Shown here piece by piece: positions 52,133-59,552 of a stretch of 59,552 nucleotides of DNA. The notes beneath the pieces were generated by a model. That model had not been told where the DNA came from, made no database searches, and saw only the letters and a list, made by a program, of their open reading frames with translations. The DNA is from Nitrosomonas sp. (GTDB taxonomy: Bacteria > Pseudomonadota > Gammaproteobacteria > Burkholderiales > Nitrosomonadaceae), in contig NZ_JADZAJ010000012.1 in assembly GCF_020852615.1 (NCBI RefSeq), positions 1 through 59,552 on the forward strand. Reading direction: 5' to 3'. Every line of letters starts with the position of its first letter. Within the stretch, counting starts at the first letter, position 1. A program made the position numbers and the translations under genes.

Positions 52133-53011
52133 ATGATCAAAGGCAGTCTGGTAGCTGTTGTCACTCCCATGCTCGAAGATGGGGCGCTGGATCTGGACAG
52201 GTTCTGCGCCCTGATCGACTTTCATATTGAACAAAAAACCGATGGTATCGTCGTGGTTGGCACTACGGGTGAATCCCCCACCGTCGATTTCGATGAACAT
52301 CATCTGCTGATTCGCACGGCTGTCTCGCATGCTGCCGGACGCATCCCGATCATCGCCGGAACAGGCGCCAACTCAACACGAGAAGCAATCGAGCTGACAG
52401 TTTTCTCGAAAAATGCCGGTGCAAATGCCTGCCTATCTGTCGCACCCTATTACAACAAACCTACCCAGGAAGGGTTATACCGGCATTTCAAAGCAATCGC
52501 TGAAGCAGTCGATATTCCGATGATTTTGTATAACGTACCGGGACGAACTGTAGCAGATATTGGCAACGATACCGCATTACGACTGGCACAAATACCCGGT
52601 ATCGTCGGCATCAAGGATGCTACCGGCAATATTGCACGCGGGTGTGATTTGCTGCAGCGTATTCCGGACAACTTTGCGGTTTACAGTGGCGATGACGCCA
52701 CTGCACTGGCATTATTATTACTCGGCGGGCATGGCATTATCTCGGTTACCGCCAATGTCGCTCCCAGATTAATGCATGAAATGTGTACCGCTGCTTTTGC
52801 CGGTGATTTAGCACGGGCACGGGAGATCAACACCCGGCTATTCAAACTGCATACAGACCTGTTTGTCGAGGCCAATCCAATCCCGGTTAAATGGGCTGTG
52901 GCAAGAATGGGGCTGGTCAATGACAGTTTACGCTTGCCATTGACGATTCTGTCCAGCCAGCACCATGAACTGGTCAGGAAAGCCATGCTCCAGGCTGGTA
53001 TTACAGTTTAA
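52133..53011 (+). CDS. dapA: 4-hydroxy-tetrahydrodipicolinate synthase
   Basis: The 292-residue TIM-barrel enzyme has GTTGESPTV, the [12 protein letters not shown] segment with the catalytic Tyr, and the Schiff-base lysine in VGIKDATGN. It condenses pyruvate with aspartate semialdehyde in the diaminopimelate/lysine pathway. Aspartate semialdehyde is also the substrate of hom earlier in the window. bamC follows 10 bp downstream, the usual proteobacterial arrangement. Confidence 0.97.
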   Translation: MIKGSLVAVVTPMLEDGALDLDRFCALIDFHIEQKTDGIVVVGTTGESPTVDFDEHHLLIRTAVSHAAGRIPIIAGTGANSTREAIELTVFSKNAGANACLSVAPYYNKPTQEGLYRHFKAIAEAVDIPMILYNVPGRTVADIGNDTALRLAQIPGIVGIKDATGNIARGCDLLQRIPDNFAVYSGDDATALALLLLGGHGIISVTANVAPRLMHEMCTAAFAGDLARAREINTRLFKLHTDLFVEANPIPVKWAVARMGLVNDSLRLPLTILSSQHHELVRKAMLQAGITV

Positions 53012-53021
53012 GGGTTTATTC

Positions 53022-54170
53022 ATGCGCAACAAGCATCTGGCAACCATTCTGATTGCAAACATTACGTTGGCTGCCCTGGTTTCAGGTTGCAACCTGTTAC
53101 CCGAAAATAAAAAGATAGATTATAAATCGGCCGGAAAGCTGCCCCCGCTGGAAGTTCCACCTGATCTGACCAGCCCGGAAACCAATGATCGTTTTGCCAT
53201 CCCGGACCTGGATGCTTCCGGCAGTGCCACGTTCTCTGCTTACAACAGCGCACGTAACGGACAATCAAGAGATCCGGCAAGATCAACTGTACTTTCCGCC
53301 ACTGATTTACAGAACGGCGTCCATATTGAACGATCAGGCACACAGCGCTGGCTGGTCGTACCTCGTGATCCCGCAGCAGTATGGCCGGTTATCAAAGAAT
53401 TCTGGCAAGACATGGGTTTTCTGCTCAAGGTGGAAGCACCTGATATCGGGATTATGGAAACTGACTGGGCGGAAAATCGTGCCAAAATTCCTCAGGATCT
53501 TATCCGCAGCGCGTTGTCGACTTTCCTTGACAGCCTTTACTCCACAGCCGAGCGGGACAAGTTCCGTACCCGCCTGGAACAGCCGCAGCCTGGCACAACC
53601 GAGATTTATATCAGCCACCGGGGCATGGTTGAGGTATTGGCTGATCGCAACACTAACCGTACTATCTGGCAGCCACGCAAATCTGATCCTGAGCTGGAAG
53701 CAGAAATGCTCAGCCGCCTGATGCAACGTTTTGGTGTGGACGAAGAACGTGCAACCGCTGAAGTTGCTGCCGGCGGTACAGTTGAAGAACGAGCTTTCCT
53801 CGACAAAACCCGGAAAGGTGTACTAATCGTAAAAGAACCATTTGATCGTGCATGGCGGCGGGCAGGTAACGCGCTTGACCGGATTGGCTTTACCGTGGAA
53901 GACCGGGATCGCTCAAGTGGAATCTATTTTGTCCGGTATATCAGCCCTGATGAAGAAAACCGCAAAGCCGCTGCAGGTAAAGGCCTACTCTCCAAACTGG
54001 TTTTCTGGTCAAACGATACCGAAAAAGATTCCACTGCTGAAAAATACCAGATCAAAGTAAGCGAAGTCGGATTGAACAGTGAAATCAGTGTCCTCAATAC
54101 AAACGGGATTGCTGAAGGATCAGAAATAGCGCAACGCATCCTTAACCTGCTGCGGGAACAGCTCAAGTAG
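53022..54170 (+). CDS. bamC: Outer-membrane assembly lipoprotein BamC
   Basis: The 382-residue product begins at the ATG at 53022 with a signal peptide and lipobox LVSGC (Cys23), then the unstructured BamD-binding segment (IDYKSAGKLPPLEVPPDLT) and two helix-grip domains (WPVIKEFWQDMGFLL, GVLIVKEPFDRAWRRAGNALDRIGFTVEDRDRSSGIYFVRY). BamC is an accessory lipoprotein of the BAM complex. It directly follows dapA and ends before a bidirectional terminator. Confidence 0.93.
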   Translation: MRNKHLATILIANITLAALVSGCNLLPENKKIDYKSAGKLPPLEVPPDLTSPETNDRFAIPDLDASGSATFSAYNSARNGQSRDPARSTVLSATDLQNGVHIERSGTQRWLVVPRDPAAVWPVIKEFWQDMGFLLKVEAPDIGIMETDWAENRAKIPQDLIRSALSTFLDSLYSTAERDKFRTRLEQPQPGTTEIYISHRGMVEVLADRNTNRTIWQPRKSDPELEAEMLSRLMQRFGVDEERATAEVAAGGTVEERAFLDKTRKGVLIVKEPFDRAWRRAGNALDRIGFTVEDRDRSSGIYFVRYISPDEENRKAAAGKGLLSKLVFWSNDTEKDSTAEKYQIKVSEVGLNSEISVLNTNGIAEGSEIAQRILNLLREQLK

Positions 54171-54326
54171 AATAACCGTCCGGCTCCTCCACTCCACCAG
54201 TTCCAGCGCCTTTTCCGGGTGCTGGAAACAGGCAAGCAGGTAGTTCTACTCATCTGCAAACAAACCGGCTCACGCCACCAGGGCTTGGCAGGTTTCCATA
54301 CAAACGAAAACGGCAGCCATAAAAAA

Positions 54327-54352
54327 ACCGCCTAAAAAGGCGGTCCTTTTTT
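54327..54352. terminator. Bidirectional intrinsic terminator
   Basis: ACCGCC (54327-54332) and GGCGGT (54339-54344) form a GC-rich stem around CTAAAAAG-type loop sequence, with a T-run to 54352 on the forward strand and seven A on the other side, which give a T-run on the reverse. It lies between the convergent bamC and the small lipoprotein gene, closing both. Confidence 0.88.
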
Positions 54353-54365
54353 GAAGATTTTTAGC

Positions 54366-54566
54366 TTAGTGTGCTGCAGGGATACCACTATCACCTTCTT
54401 TCAGGCAATTACCATTTCCATCCAAGCCATGTGGGCATTCTAATTTTTGACCAGAAATGATTTTTTCGTAATTTGCTTTTTCAGTTTCTGGGAGTGCTTG
54501 CGAAGGACGTCCGCATGCTGTCAGTAAAACTGCTGCGACAATAGCAACTGCGTAAACAGATTTCAT
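54366..54566 (-). CDS. Small lipoprotein, function unknown
   Basis: The product has 66 residues from the ATG at 54566, which has AAAGGGA 8-9 bases upstream; the frame is open upstream to 54686. The N-terminus [23 protein letters not shown] is a clear lipoprotein signal with Cys18 as the acylation site. The mature part is short and has two further cysteines in [13 protein letters not shown], which may form a disulfide. It ends just before the bidirectional terminator. I do not recognise a family. Confidence 0.75.
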   Translation of the reverse strand: MKSVYAVAIVAAVLLTACGRPSQALPETEKANYEKIISGQKLECPHGLDGNGNCLKEGDSGIPAAH

Positions 54567-54899
54567 TATAAAAGTTCCCTTTAAAATTTTTACAAAAACC
54601 ATGCTGCAGCCGGCAGTATATAACAGAAATATCTTTTGGCTCAAGCATGAGTTAAGCATGGGGTTAAGCCGCCCGGCTCCACTCATTGCAGAGAAAACAG
54701 GCGCACTTCAGCTCACCGGAAACCTGGTCACCCCTAAAAAAACATCTGTTACCGGCTGCTGGCTTGGACAGTAAAGCGCATTTCTACTACTGATGAAAAT
54801 CAATCTCGGCAGGTTGCTGTTTTAATCGGGCAACAGGAACAGTTCATCTGTTTTTCAGCCCCATATAAAAAATGCAGGTATCTATCTGATATAACCATA
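54567..54899. other. Intergenic region downstream of the acyltransferase gene
   Basis: These 333 bases hold the promoter and leader of the small lipoprotein and the 3' flank of the acyltransferase. No gene, strong hairpin or clear promoter is visible. Confidence 0.4.
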
Positions 54900-55900
54900 T
54901 TATTGATGAGGTATATTCAGATATGGGAGGATTTCCTGTGCGATAAGCCGCGCTCCACCAAGCGATACATGATCATCGTCAAAATAAAGTATCTTGCCGT
55001 CCTTCATCGCCCAACACCATTGTTCATCACAAAATGGTTTGGCGCCATCAATAAGAACGACTTGCGGGAAATCAGCCAGCACCCTGGCTACCAGTGTACG
55101 GTAGTCACGATTGCGTTCCTCGAAAACAGCACGAGGCACAGCACAAGGAGAACGAAGATTTTTTGGCGTCAGGCGAAAAGGCCTTGAGTCAATACAGGAT
55201 TTTGGATCAAAGCCCAGTTCTGGATTATCAAGTACAAAGATAACACGCTTACCAGCCGAAACCAGCTCAGCAAGCATAGCGCGCATGGCAGTTTCCCAGA
55301 CGGACATGTAATCAGCCAATTCCGGATGTGCCTGATAATGCAGCACCCAATCATGATTTTTCTCATCTGCAAAATCATCTGGTGCAAACCCTTTGCCAGT
55401 CAGGTACAGCGGGCCGCGGGAAACGAGCAAAACAGTATGCACGGCAGAATTTCCGGCTGCATCGAGGGCCTGACTGATGATACTAAGGCAACGCCCCCGA
55501 TCTTCTTCTGAAGTTTTACGATCAAAGGATAGCATTTCCCGAAATGGCACACATCCGCCACTGCCCAGGCCAGCAAGCACTTCCGTACTCTCCGCAAATA
55601 AATTAACCATTCCCGGATAAAGTGAATTGCTATGAGAATCACCGATAATCAGAACTGATGGCGCAGCATCTTTATCCAACCTGCAATATGCGTTTTCTGC
55701 TGCAAATGGAAAACGGGCTTTACAAACGGCTTCCTGATTCTCCGCCGCCCAGGGACGGCTTCTTTCATCAAACAAAACTGCATAATTTCTGGTGAATTTT
55801 TCTACTCGAAATCCCAGCCCATCCCGCTCATAAGTATTGAATCCCGTATAGCCGATTGCCAGCAACATCAGGCACAATGCCGGGTTTTTCCAGGATGTCG
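54900..55900 (-). pseudogene. C-terminal SGNH-domain part of an OafA-type acyltransferase, out of frame with its N-terminal part
   Basis: This frame continues the acyltransferase after the poly-G tract. It starts with the last membrane helix (ALCLMLLAIGYTGF) and goes on to an SGNH hydrolase-like domain with LIIGDSHSNSLYPG (block I, nucleophile Ser) and DDDHVSLGGARLI (catalytic Asp-His). This is the normal C-terminal half of long OafA/YrhL acyltransferases. It has no credible start of its own: the first in-frame TTG (55877) would cut inside the helix. In the frame written here it is not translated with its N-terminal partner. Confidence 0.8.
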
Positions 55901-57028
55901 CCCCCCCCCCCCCCCCCGACGAGCCGGCCTTTCAATCAGCCGCCAGGTAAGTGCAGCAAGAATGAAGCTCGTCAACACGACTGCAATGCGCCATTCACGA
56001 GCCGGCATATCGCCCTCCATAATGCGCAGAAAGGAAAGCAGCGGCCAGTGCCACAAATACAGCGGATAGCTGATGAGGCCAATCCAGATCATCGGTTTAT
56101 TGGCCAGCAGCGTACGGTTGATCCAGGTTTGCGGCCCGGCGGCAATCAGCAGCATAGCCCCCAACACCGGCACCAGCGCATGTGGGCCCGGCCAGGGCAT
56201 CTCAGCACGATAAAAAGCGATACCGGCAAAAATAAGAGCCAGCCCGAAACCTGCAGCCAGATTGTGCAGCAGCGCTGGCTGCCGGGAAGGTTCCGGTACC
56301 TGACGAAATATGATGTGATTGAATACCAGACAGCGTAATCCTTTCATCAGCAACTCTGGCCAGTCACCAAACACCTGAATATGCGCAAGCAAGGCACCGG
56401 CCATCAGTTCCCACATGCGCAGGTGTGTCCAGAAAAAAGCCTTTACCGTATTTATATCAACCCCCTTGCGAGCCAGCAGGAAGGAAATCAGCATAACCAG
56501 CACAATGCCAGTAAGCAGATTCAGACCCTTGCGCCAGAGTAGCCAGATGAACAACGGAAAAAACAGGTAGAACTGCTCTTCTACCGACAGTGACCACAGA
56601 TGCAGCAAAGGTTTGAGCTCCGAAGCCACATCGAAATAGCCTGCCTCTCGCCGCAGAACGATGTTCTGCACAAAGCCGGCACTGGCTGCAATATGCTTGC
56701 TGAGCTGCTTGAATTCATCCGGCAGCAGTACAAACCAGCCAATGATGAAGCTGACTGCCAGCACGGTAATCAAAGCCGGGAAGATGCGCCGTACACGGCG
56801 CATGTAAAAATCAGCAAAACTGAAATCGCCACGCTCAAGGCTACGGAAAATAATCAGCGAAATCAGATAGCCGGAAATAACAAAAAATATATCGACACCA
56901 ATGAAACCACCCGGTGAATAGCGTGGAAAAGCGTGAAATGCCACCACTGGCAGGATGGCAAGTGCACGCAGGCCGTCAATATCTGGCCGGTAGTGCAGAT
57001 GAGGATTATGCTCCGGGAATTTACTCAT
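55868..57028 (-). CDS. OafA/YrhL-type acyltransferase, N-terminal membrane part (frame interrupted)
   Basis: The 386-residue product is an acyltransferase 3 membrane domain starting HYRPDIDGLRALAILPVVAFHAF, with GGFIGVDIFFVISGYLIS and SLSVEEQFYLFFP motifs and about ten helices. Such enzymes O-acetylate or otherwise acylate surface polysaccharides. At the end of the domain the frame enters a run of 17 G (five Gly codons), then diverges and stops ten codons later, separated from the SGNH domain. One extra G (or two fewer) would fuse both halves into a protein of about 710 residues. It lies 75 bp downstream of murJ on the same strand. Confidence 0.85.
   Translation of the reverse strand: MSKFPEHNPHLHYRPDIDGLRALAILPVVAFHAFPRYSPGGFIGVDIFFVISGYLISLIIFRSLERGDFSFADFYMRRVRRIFPALITVLAVSFIIGWFVLLPDEFKQLSKHIAASAGFVQNIVLRREAGYFDVASELKPLLHLWSLSVEEQFYLFFPLFIWLLWRKGLNLLTGIVLVMLISFLLARKGVDINTVKAFFWTHLRMWELMAGALLAHIQVFGDWPELLMKGLRCLVFNHIIFRQVPEPSRQPALLHNLAAGFGLALIFAGIAFYRAEMPWPGPHALVPVLGAMLLIAAGPQTWINRTLLANKPMIWIGLISYPLYLWHWPLLSFLRIMEGDMPAREWRIAVVLTSFILAALTWRLIERPARRGGGGGRHPGKTRHCA
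55901..55917. repeat. 17-base homopolymer tract (C on +, G on the coding strand)
   Basis: Seventeen consecutive C on the + strand sit at the hinge between the membrane and SGNH domains of the acyltransferase gene. With 17 the two halves are out of frame; with 15 or 18 they join (hinge reads RR, Gly run, ATSWKNPAL). Long poly-G tracts inside surface-modification genes are the classic substrate of slipped-strand phase variation. Confidence 0.9.
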
Positions 57029-57103
57029 GATCTTTTATAGAATAAAAACAGGCAGATATTTTCCACAATACGGGTATCAGACAAAACGAAAAACAAAGAT
57101 ATT

Positions 57104-58651
57104 TCAACTGCCCGGAGAAGGCTGATGCCGTACGAAATCGCGCAGTCGGAGCCCCAGCAGCCACAGGCACGCAAAGTAGCTGATGCCACCCAGTATGACC
57201 ACCCACCCCAGCTTCATCGCACGTTCAGTTGCGGTAAAGGTAAACCATTCGGCGCTATCTCCGGTTGCCAGCCACAACCCTGCACCCATTACAGTCAGGG
57301 CTGTCAGAATCTTGAGCAGAAATATTCTCCAGCCGGGCAAGGGTTGATAGATACCCTGGGAACGCAGTTTGGTATAAAGCATTCCGGCATTGAGGCATGC
57401 GCCCAGGCCGATCGCCAGCGCCAATCCGGCGTGTTTCAGCGGGATGATGAATGCAAGGTTCATGAGTTGGGTGGCAAGCAGCGTCAATATCGCAATCTTG
57501 ACCGGGGTTCTGATATTCTGCCGGGCGTAAAAACCGGGTGCCAGCACTTTGACCAGTATCAGCCCAAGCAACCCGATGCTGTAGGCGATCAGTGCTTCCC
57601 GGGTCATCCACACATCCTCCATGGTAAAAGCACCATAGTAAAACAACGTTGTGATAAGAGGGGTGGCCAGCAATGCCAGCGCTACTGCAGCCGGCAGTGT
57701 CAGCAGAAAAGTCAGGCGTAATCCCCAGTCCAGCAGGTGTGAGAACTCCTCCGTACTGTTCTCCGTATAATGATGTGAAAGTGAAGGCAGGATTACAGTG
57801 CCCAGCGCCACACCCAGCATACCTGCCGGAAATTCCATCAGCCGGTCAGCGTAATACAGCCAGGAAACACTCCCGGTGACCAGCAGTGACGCAAAAATGG
57901 TATTGATCAGCAGGCTGATCTGGCTGATCGAAACGCCAAATACGGCAGGCCCCATGAGCTTAAGCACGCGCCACGCCCCGCTGCCATGAAACCTGAAACG
58001 TAACCGCGGCATTCTCTTCAGGCGCAGCAAAAAAGGAATTTGAAAAGCAAGTTGCAGAATGCCGCCAATGAATACTGCCCAGGCCAGTGCCAGTACAGGC
58101 GGATCCATTAAAGGCGCCAGCCATAACGCACAGCCGATAAAGGAAAGATTCAGCAGTGTCGGCGTCAGAGCAGGCACAGAAAAACGGCTGTAGGTATTCA
58201 GTATCCCGCCAGCCAGTGCCACCAGCGAAATAAACAGGATATAAGGAAAGGTAATCCGGAGCAGCTCGACCGTCAGATCGAATTTATCCGGTATGGCAGC
58301 AAATCCCGGTGCGCTGATATAAATAATCAGCGGTGCAGCCAGAATTCCTATCAGAGTCACAACAAACAGTGCTGTGCCAAGCAACGTTGTCACATGATCA
58401 ATGAGTTCCCGGGTCTGCTCTTCCGTACGATTATTTTTATACTCGGCCAGAACCGGAACAAACGCCTGGGAAAACGCACCTTCTGCGAACAGGCGTCGCA
58501 ACAGATTGGGAATACGAAAAGCGACAAAGAAAGCATCAGTTGCCACTCCTGCACCAAAAATCCTGGCAATGATCAGATCCCGTACAAAACCGAGGATACG
58601 CGAAACCAGCGTCATACTGCTGACAGTGGCCAGTGCTTTGAGCAGATTCAA
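57104..58651 (-). CDS. murJ: Lipid II flippase MurJ
   Basis: The 515-residue product has about 14 membrane helices and the MurJ/MviN signatures [58 protein letters not shown]. It moves lipid II across the inner membrane for peptidoglycan synthesis. Length is normal (E. coli 511). It is upstream of the acyltransferase on the same strand. Confidence 0.96.
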   Translation of the reverse strand: MNLLKALATVSSMTLVSRILGFVRDLIIARIFGAGVATDAFFVAFRIPNLLRRLFAEGAFSQAFVPVLAEYKNNRTEEQTRELIDHVTTLLGTALFVVTLIGILAAPLIIYISAPGFAAIPDKFDLTVELLRITFPYILFISLVALAGGILNTYSRFSVPALTPTLLNLSFIGCALWLAPLMDPPVLALAWAVFIGGILQLAFQIPFLLRLKRMPRLRFRFHGSGAWRVLKLMGPAVFGVSISQISLLINTIFASLLVTGSVSWLYYADRLMEFPAGMLGVALGTVILPSLSHHYTENSTEEFSHLLDWGLRLTFLLTLPAAVALALLATPLITTLFYYGAFTMEDVWMTREALIAYSIGLLGLILVKVLAPGFYARQNIRTPVKIAILTLLATQLMNLAFIIPLKHAGLALAIGLGACLNAGMLYTKLRSQGIYQPLPGWRIFLLKILTALTVMGAGLWLATGDSAEWFTFTATERAMKLGWVVILGGISYFACLWLLGLRLRDFVRHQPSPGS

Positions 58652-58938
58652 TTAGTAGACTATTTTCAGGATTGGCAACAGGATATGACCATGGGTTTCT
58701 TGAAAACCCCATTCAGCCGGGAAATATGAATTTTGGGCGATTATCCCGGATTTTGAGGCCATACGCCAGAATTGACCGGCAACATACACGGACAATACTG
58801 ATAAAACGACACATTGATTTGCGGGGTTGTTCTGGCAAGACACCTGATCGCTGTTAATGCAACCAGGTGTTTACCATTTACTTGTTACGAATGCTGCAGA
58901 CAGAAGAAAAGAAAATAAAACCGCTATGACCGGAAAGC

Positions 58939-59505
58939 TCAGATCACACACAATTCCCGAACCTCAACCTCTTCCCTGGCTTCCTGAGCAGCCCGTTTGG
59001 TTTTACCGGCACGTGAAGGCACATGGCACAGGCCGCATACATGATTGGACTGAATATCCAGGCTGTGTGCCAGGAAATTGCCGGTACATTTAACACAGGA
59101 GGTAACAGACAACACCTTGCTCTCCACGAAACGCACCAGTGTCCAGGCACGGGTAAAACTTAAGATACGCTGTAAACGGTTCACCTCGATATGCTCAAGA
59201 TACAGCTGATAGCTTTTTATGATCGCGTCAATATCACGAACCTTAGTGTATTTGGTAATGTAGTTATAAATGTTGATGAATAATGAAGCGTGCATATTGG
59301 GCTGCCAGCCTGTGAACCAGTCCTCGGAATAAGGGAGCATGCCCTTGGGAGGAGAAGCTCCTTTGACTTCTTTATACAGTTTCACCAGGCGCTCCCGGCT
59401 GAGAGTGGTAGATGCTTCGAGCACCTGCAGCCTGGCGCCCAGTCGAACCAGCTCAGTGGCAAGCTGGATCTGTTTACCTTCGGATAAGATACTTTTCTCT
59501 TTCAT
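58939..59505 (-). CDS. flhC: Flagellar transcriptional activator FlhC
   Basis: The 188-residue product has the FlhC pattern, including ATELVRLGARLQVLEASTTLSRERLVKLYKEVKG, GMLPYSEDWF and the zinc cysteines Cys137, Cys140, Cys157 and Cys160 (CVKC and CGLC), at the same positions as in E. coli. With FlhD it forms the master activator of flagellar genes. A strong AAAGGAGG site precedes the ATG. Its presence implies an FlhDC-controlled flagellar regulon. flhD should lie just beyond the window. Confidence 0.95.
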   Translation of the reverse strand: MKEKSILSEGKQIQLATELVRLGARLQVLEASTTLSRERLVKLYKEVKGASPPKGMLPYSEDWFTGWQPNMHASLFINIYNYITKYTKVRDIDAIIKSYQLYLEHIEVNRLQRILSFTRAWTLVRFVESKVLSVTSCVKCTGNFLAHSLDIQSNHVCGLCHVPSRAGKTKRAAQEAREEVEVRELCVI

Positions 59506-59531
59506 GATTGCATCCTCCTTTGTGCAAGTGC

Positions 59532-59552
59532 CTAAGAAATTTTTTCAGCAGG
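59532..59552 (-). CDS. flhD: Probable C-terminus of FlhD (partial)
   Basis: The reverse strand entering at the window edge reads PAEKIS and then TAG (59534-59532), 26 bases before the flhC start. FlhD is normally encoded directly upstream of flhC, so this is probably its last six codons. Six residues are not enough to identify a protein; the call rests on position only. Confidence 0.4.
   Translation of the reverse strand, partial: PAEKIS

Noticed and set aside
54171..54326. Small RNA or tRNA gene after bamC
   Set aside because: I looked for tRNA-like arms on both strands and found none; only the terminator hairpin at the end is clear.

Overview
The window looks like chromosome of a Nitrosomonas-type ammonia-oxidising betaproteobacterium. 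That genus call is an inference from overall protein character and from gene neighbourhoods typical of betaproteobacteria (an mla operon followed by a second ABC pair and a BolA gene; dapA-bamC; flhC). No amo, hao or rRNA marker is present to confirm it. Most of the sequence is ordinary housekeeping DNA, densely coded on both strands. I saw no insertion sequence, prophage, CRISPR array, tRNA or rRNA.

Layout. 1-3762: start of an exported protein, rpsT, acs and a metallo-beta-lactamase-fold hydrolase. 3763-12355: a high-affinity K+ uptake locus, kdpF-like, kdpA, kdpC, kdpB, kdpD, kdpE, in the unusual structural order A-C-B. 12413-17383: an exported protein, lysS and glnS (divergent), and a NlpC/P60 lipoprotein. 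17424-21043: ppsR, ppsA and a Mth938-fold gene. 21177-25372: alaA, hom and thrC. 25501-32069: a central-carbon cluster, sdhB, sdhE, gltA, sucA and sucB. 32205-33410: an exported protein whose predicted mature N-terminus is histidine, with a strong promoter and palindromic operator-like sites upstream. 33411-38498: ibaG, a YadGH-like ABC exporter and mlaBCDEF, all on the minus strand. 38618-43543: a secreted nuclease, an SH3 protein, a small membrane protein, cutA, dsbD and a TlpA-like thioredoxin. 43544-44498: a poorly coding patch with one orphan ORF. 44499-49278: a J-domain protein and an ovoB-ovoA ovothiol pair. 49452-54170: clpB with a heat-shock-like promoter, dapA and bamC. 54366-57028: a small lipoprotein and an OafA-type acyltransferase split by a 17-base G/C homopolymer. 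57104-59552: murJ, flhC and the probable end of flhD.

How the genes work together. Several modules handle cell-envelope and stress physiology: potassium and turgor (kdp), outer-membrane lipid asymmetry (mla), outer-membrane protein assembly (bamC), cell-wall flippase (murJ), periplasmic thiol redox (dsbD, tlpA), thiol antioxidant (ovoAB), protein disaggregation (clpB) and surface acylation. The rest feeds central metabolism: acetate activation, PEP synthesis with its regulator, TCA enzymes and threonine/lysine/alanine synthesis.

Most interesting points: the poly-G tract that puts the acyltransferase out of frame (candidate phase-variable surface modification), the ovoA-ovoB operon, the A-C-B kdp order with a 27-codon kdpF-like gene, and the promoter/palindrome complex in front of the N-terminal-histidine protein. 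None of these is clearly a wholly new system.
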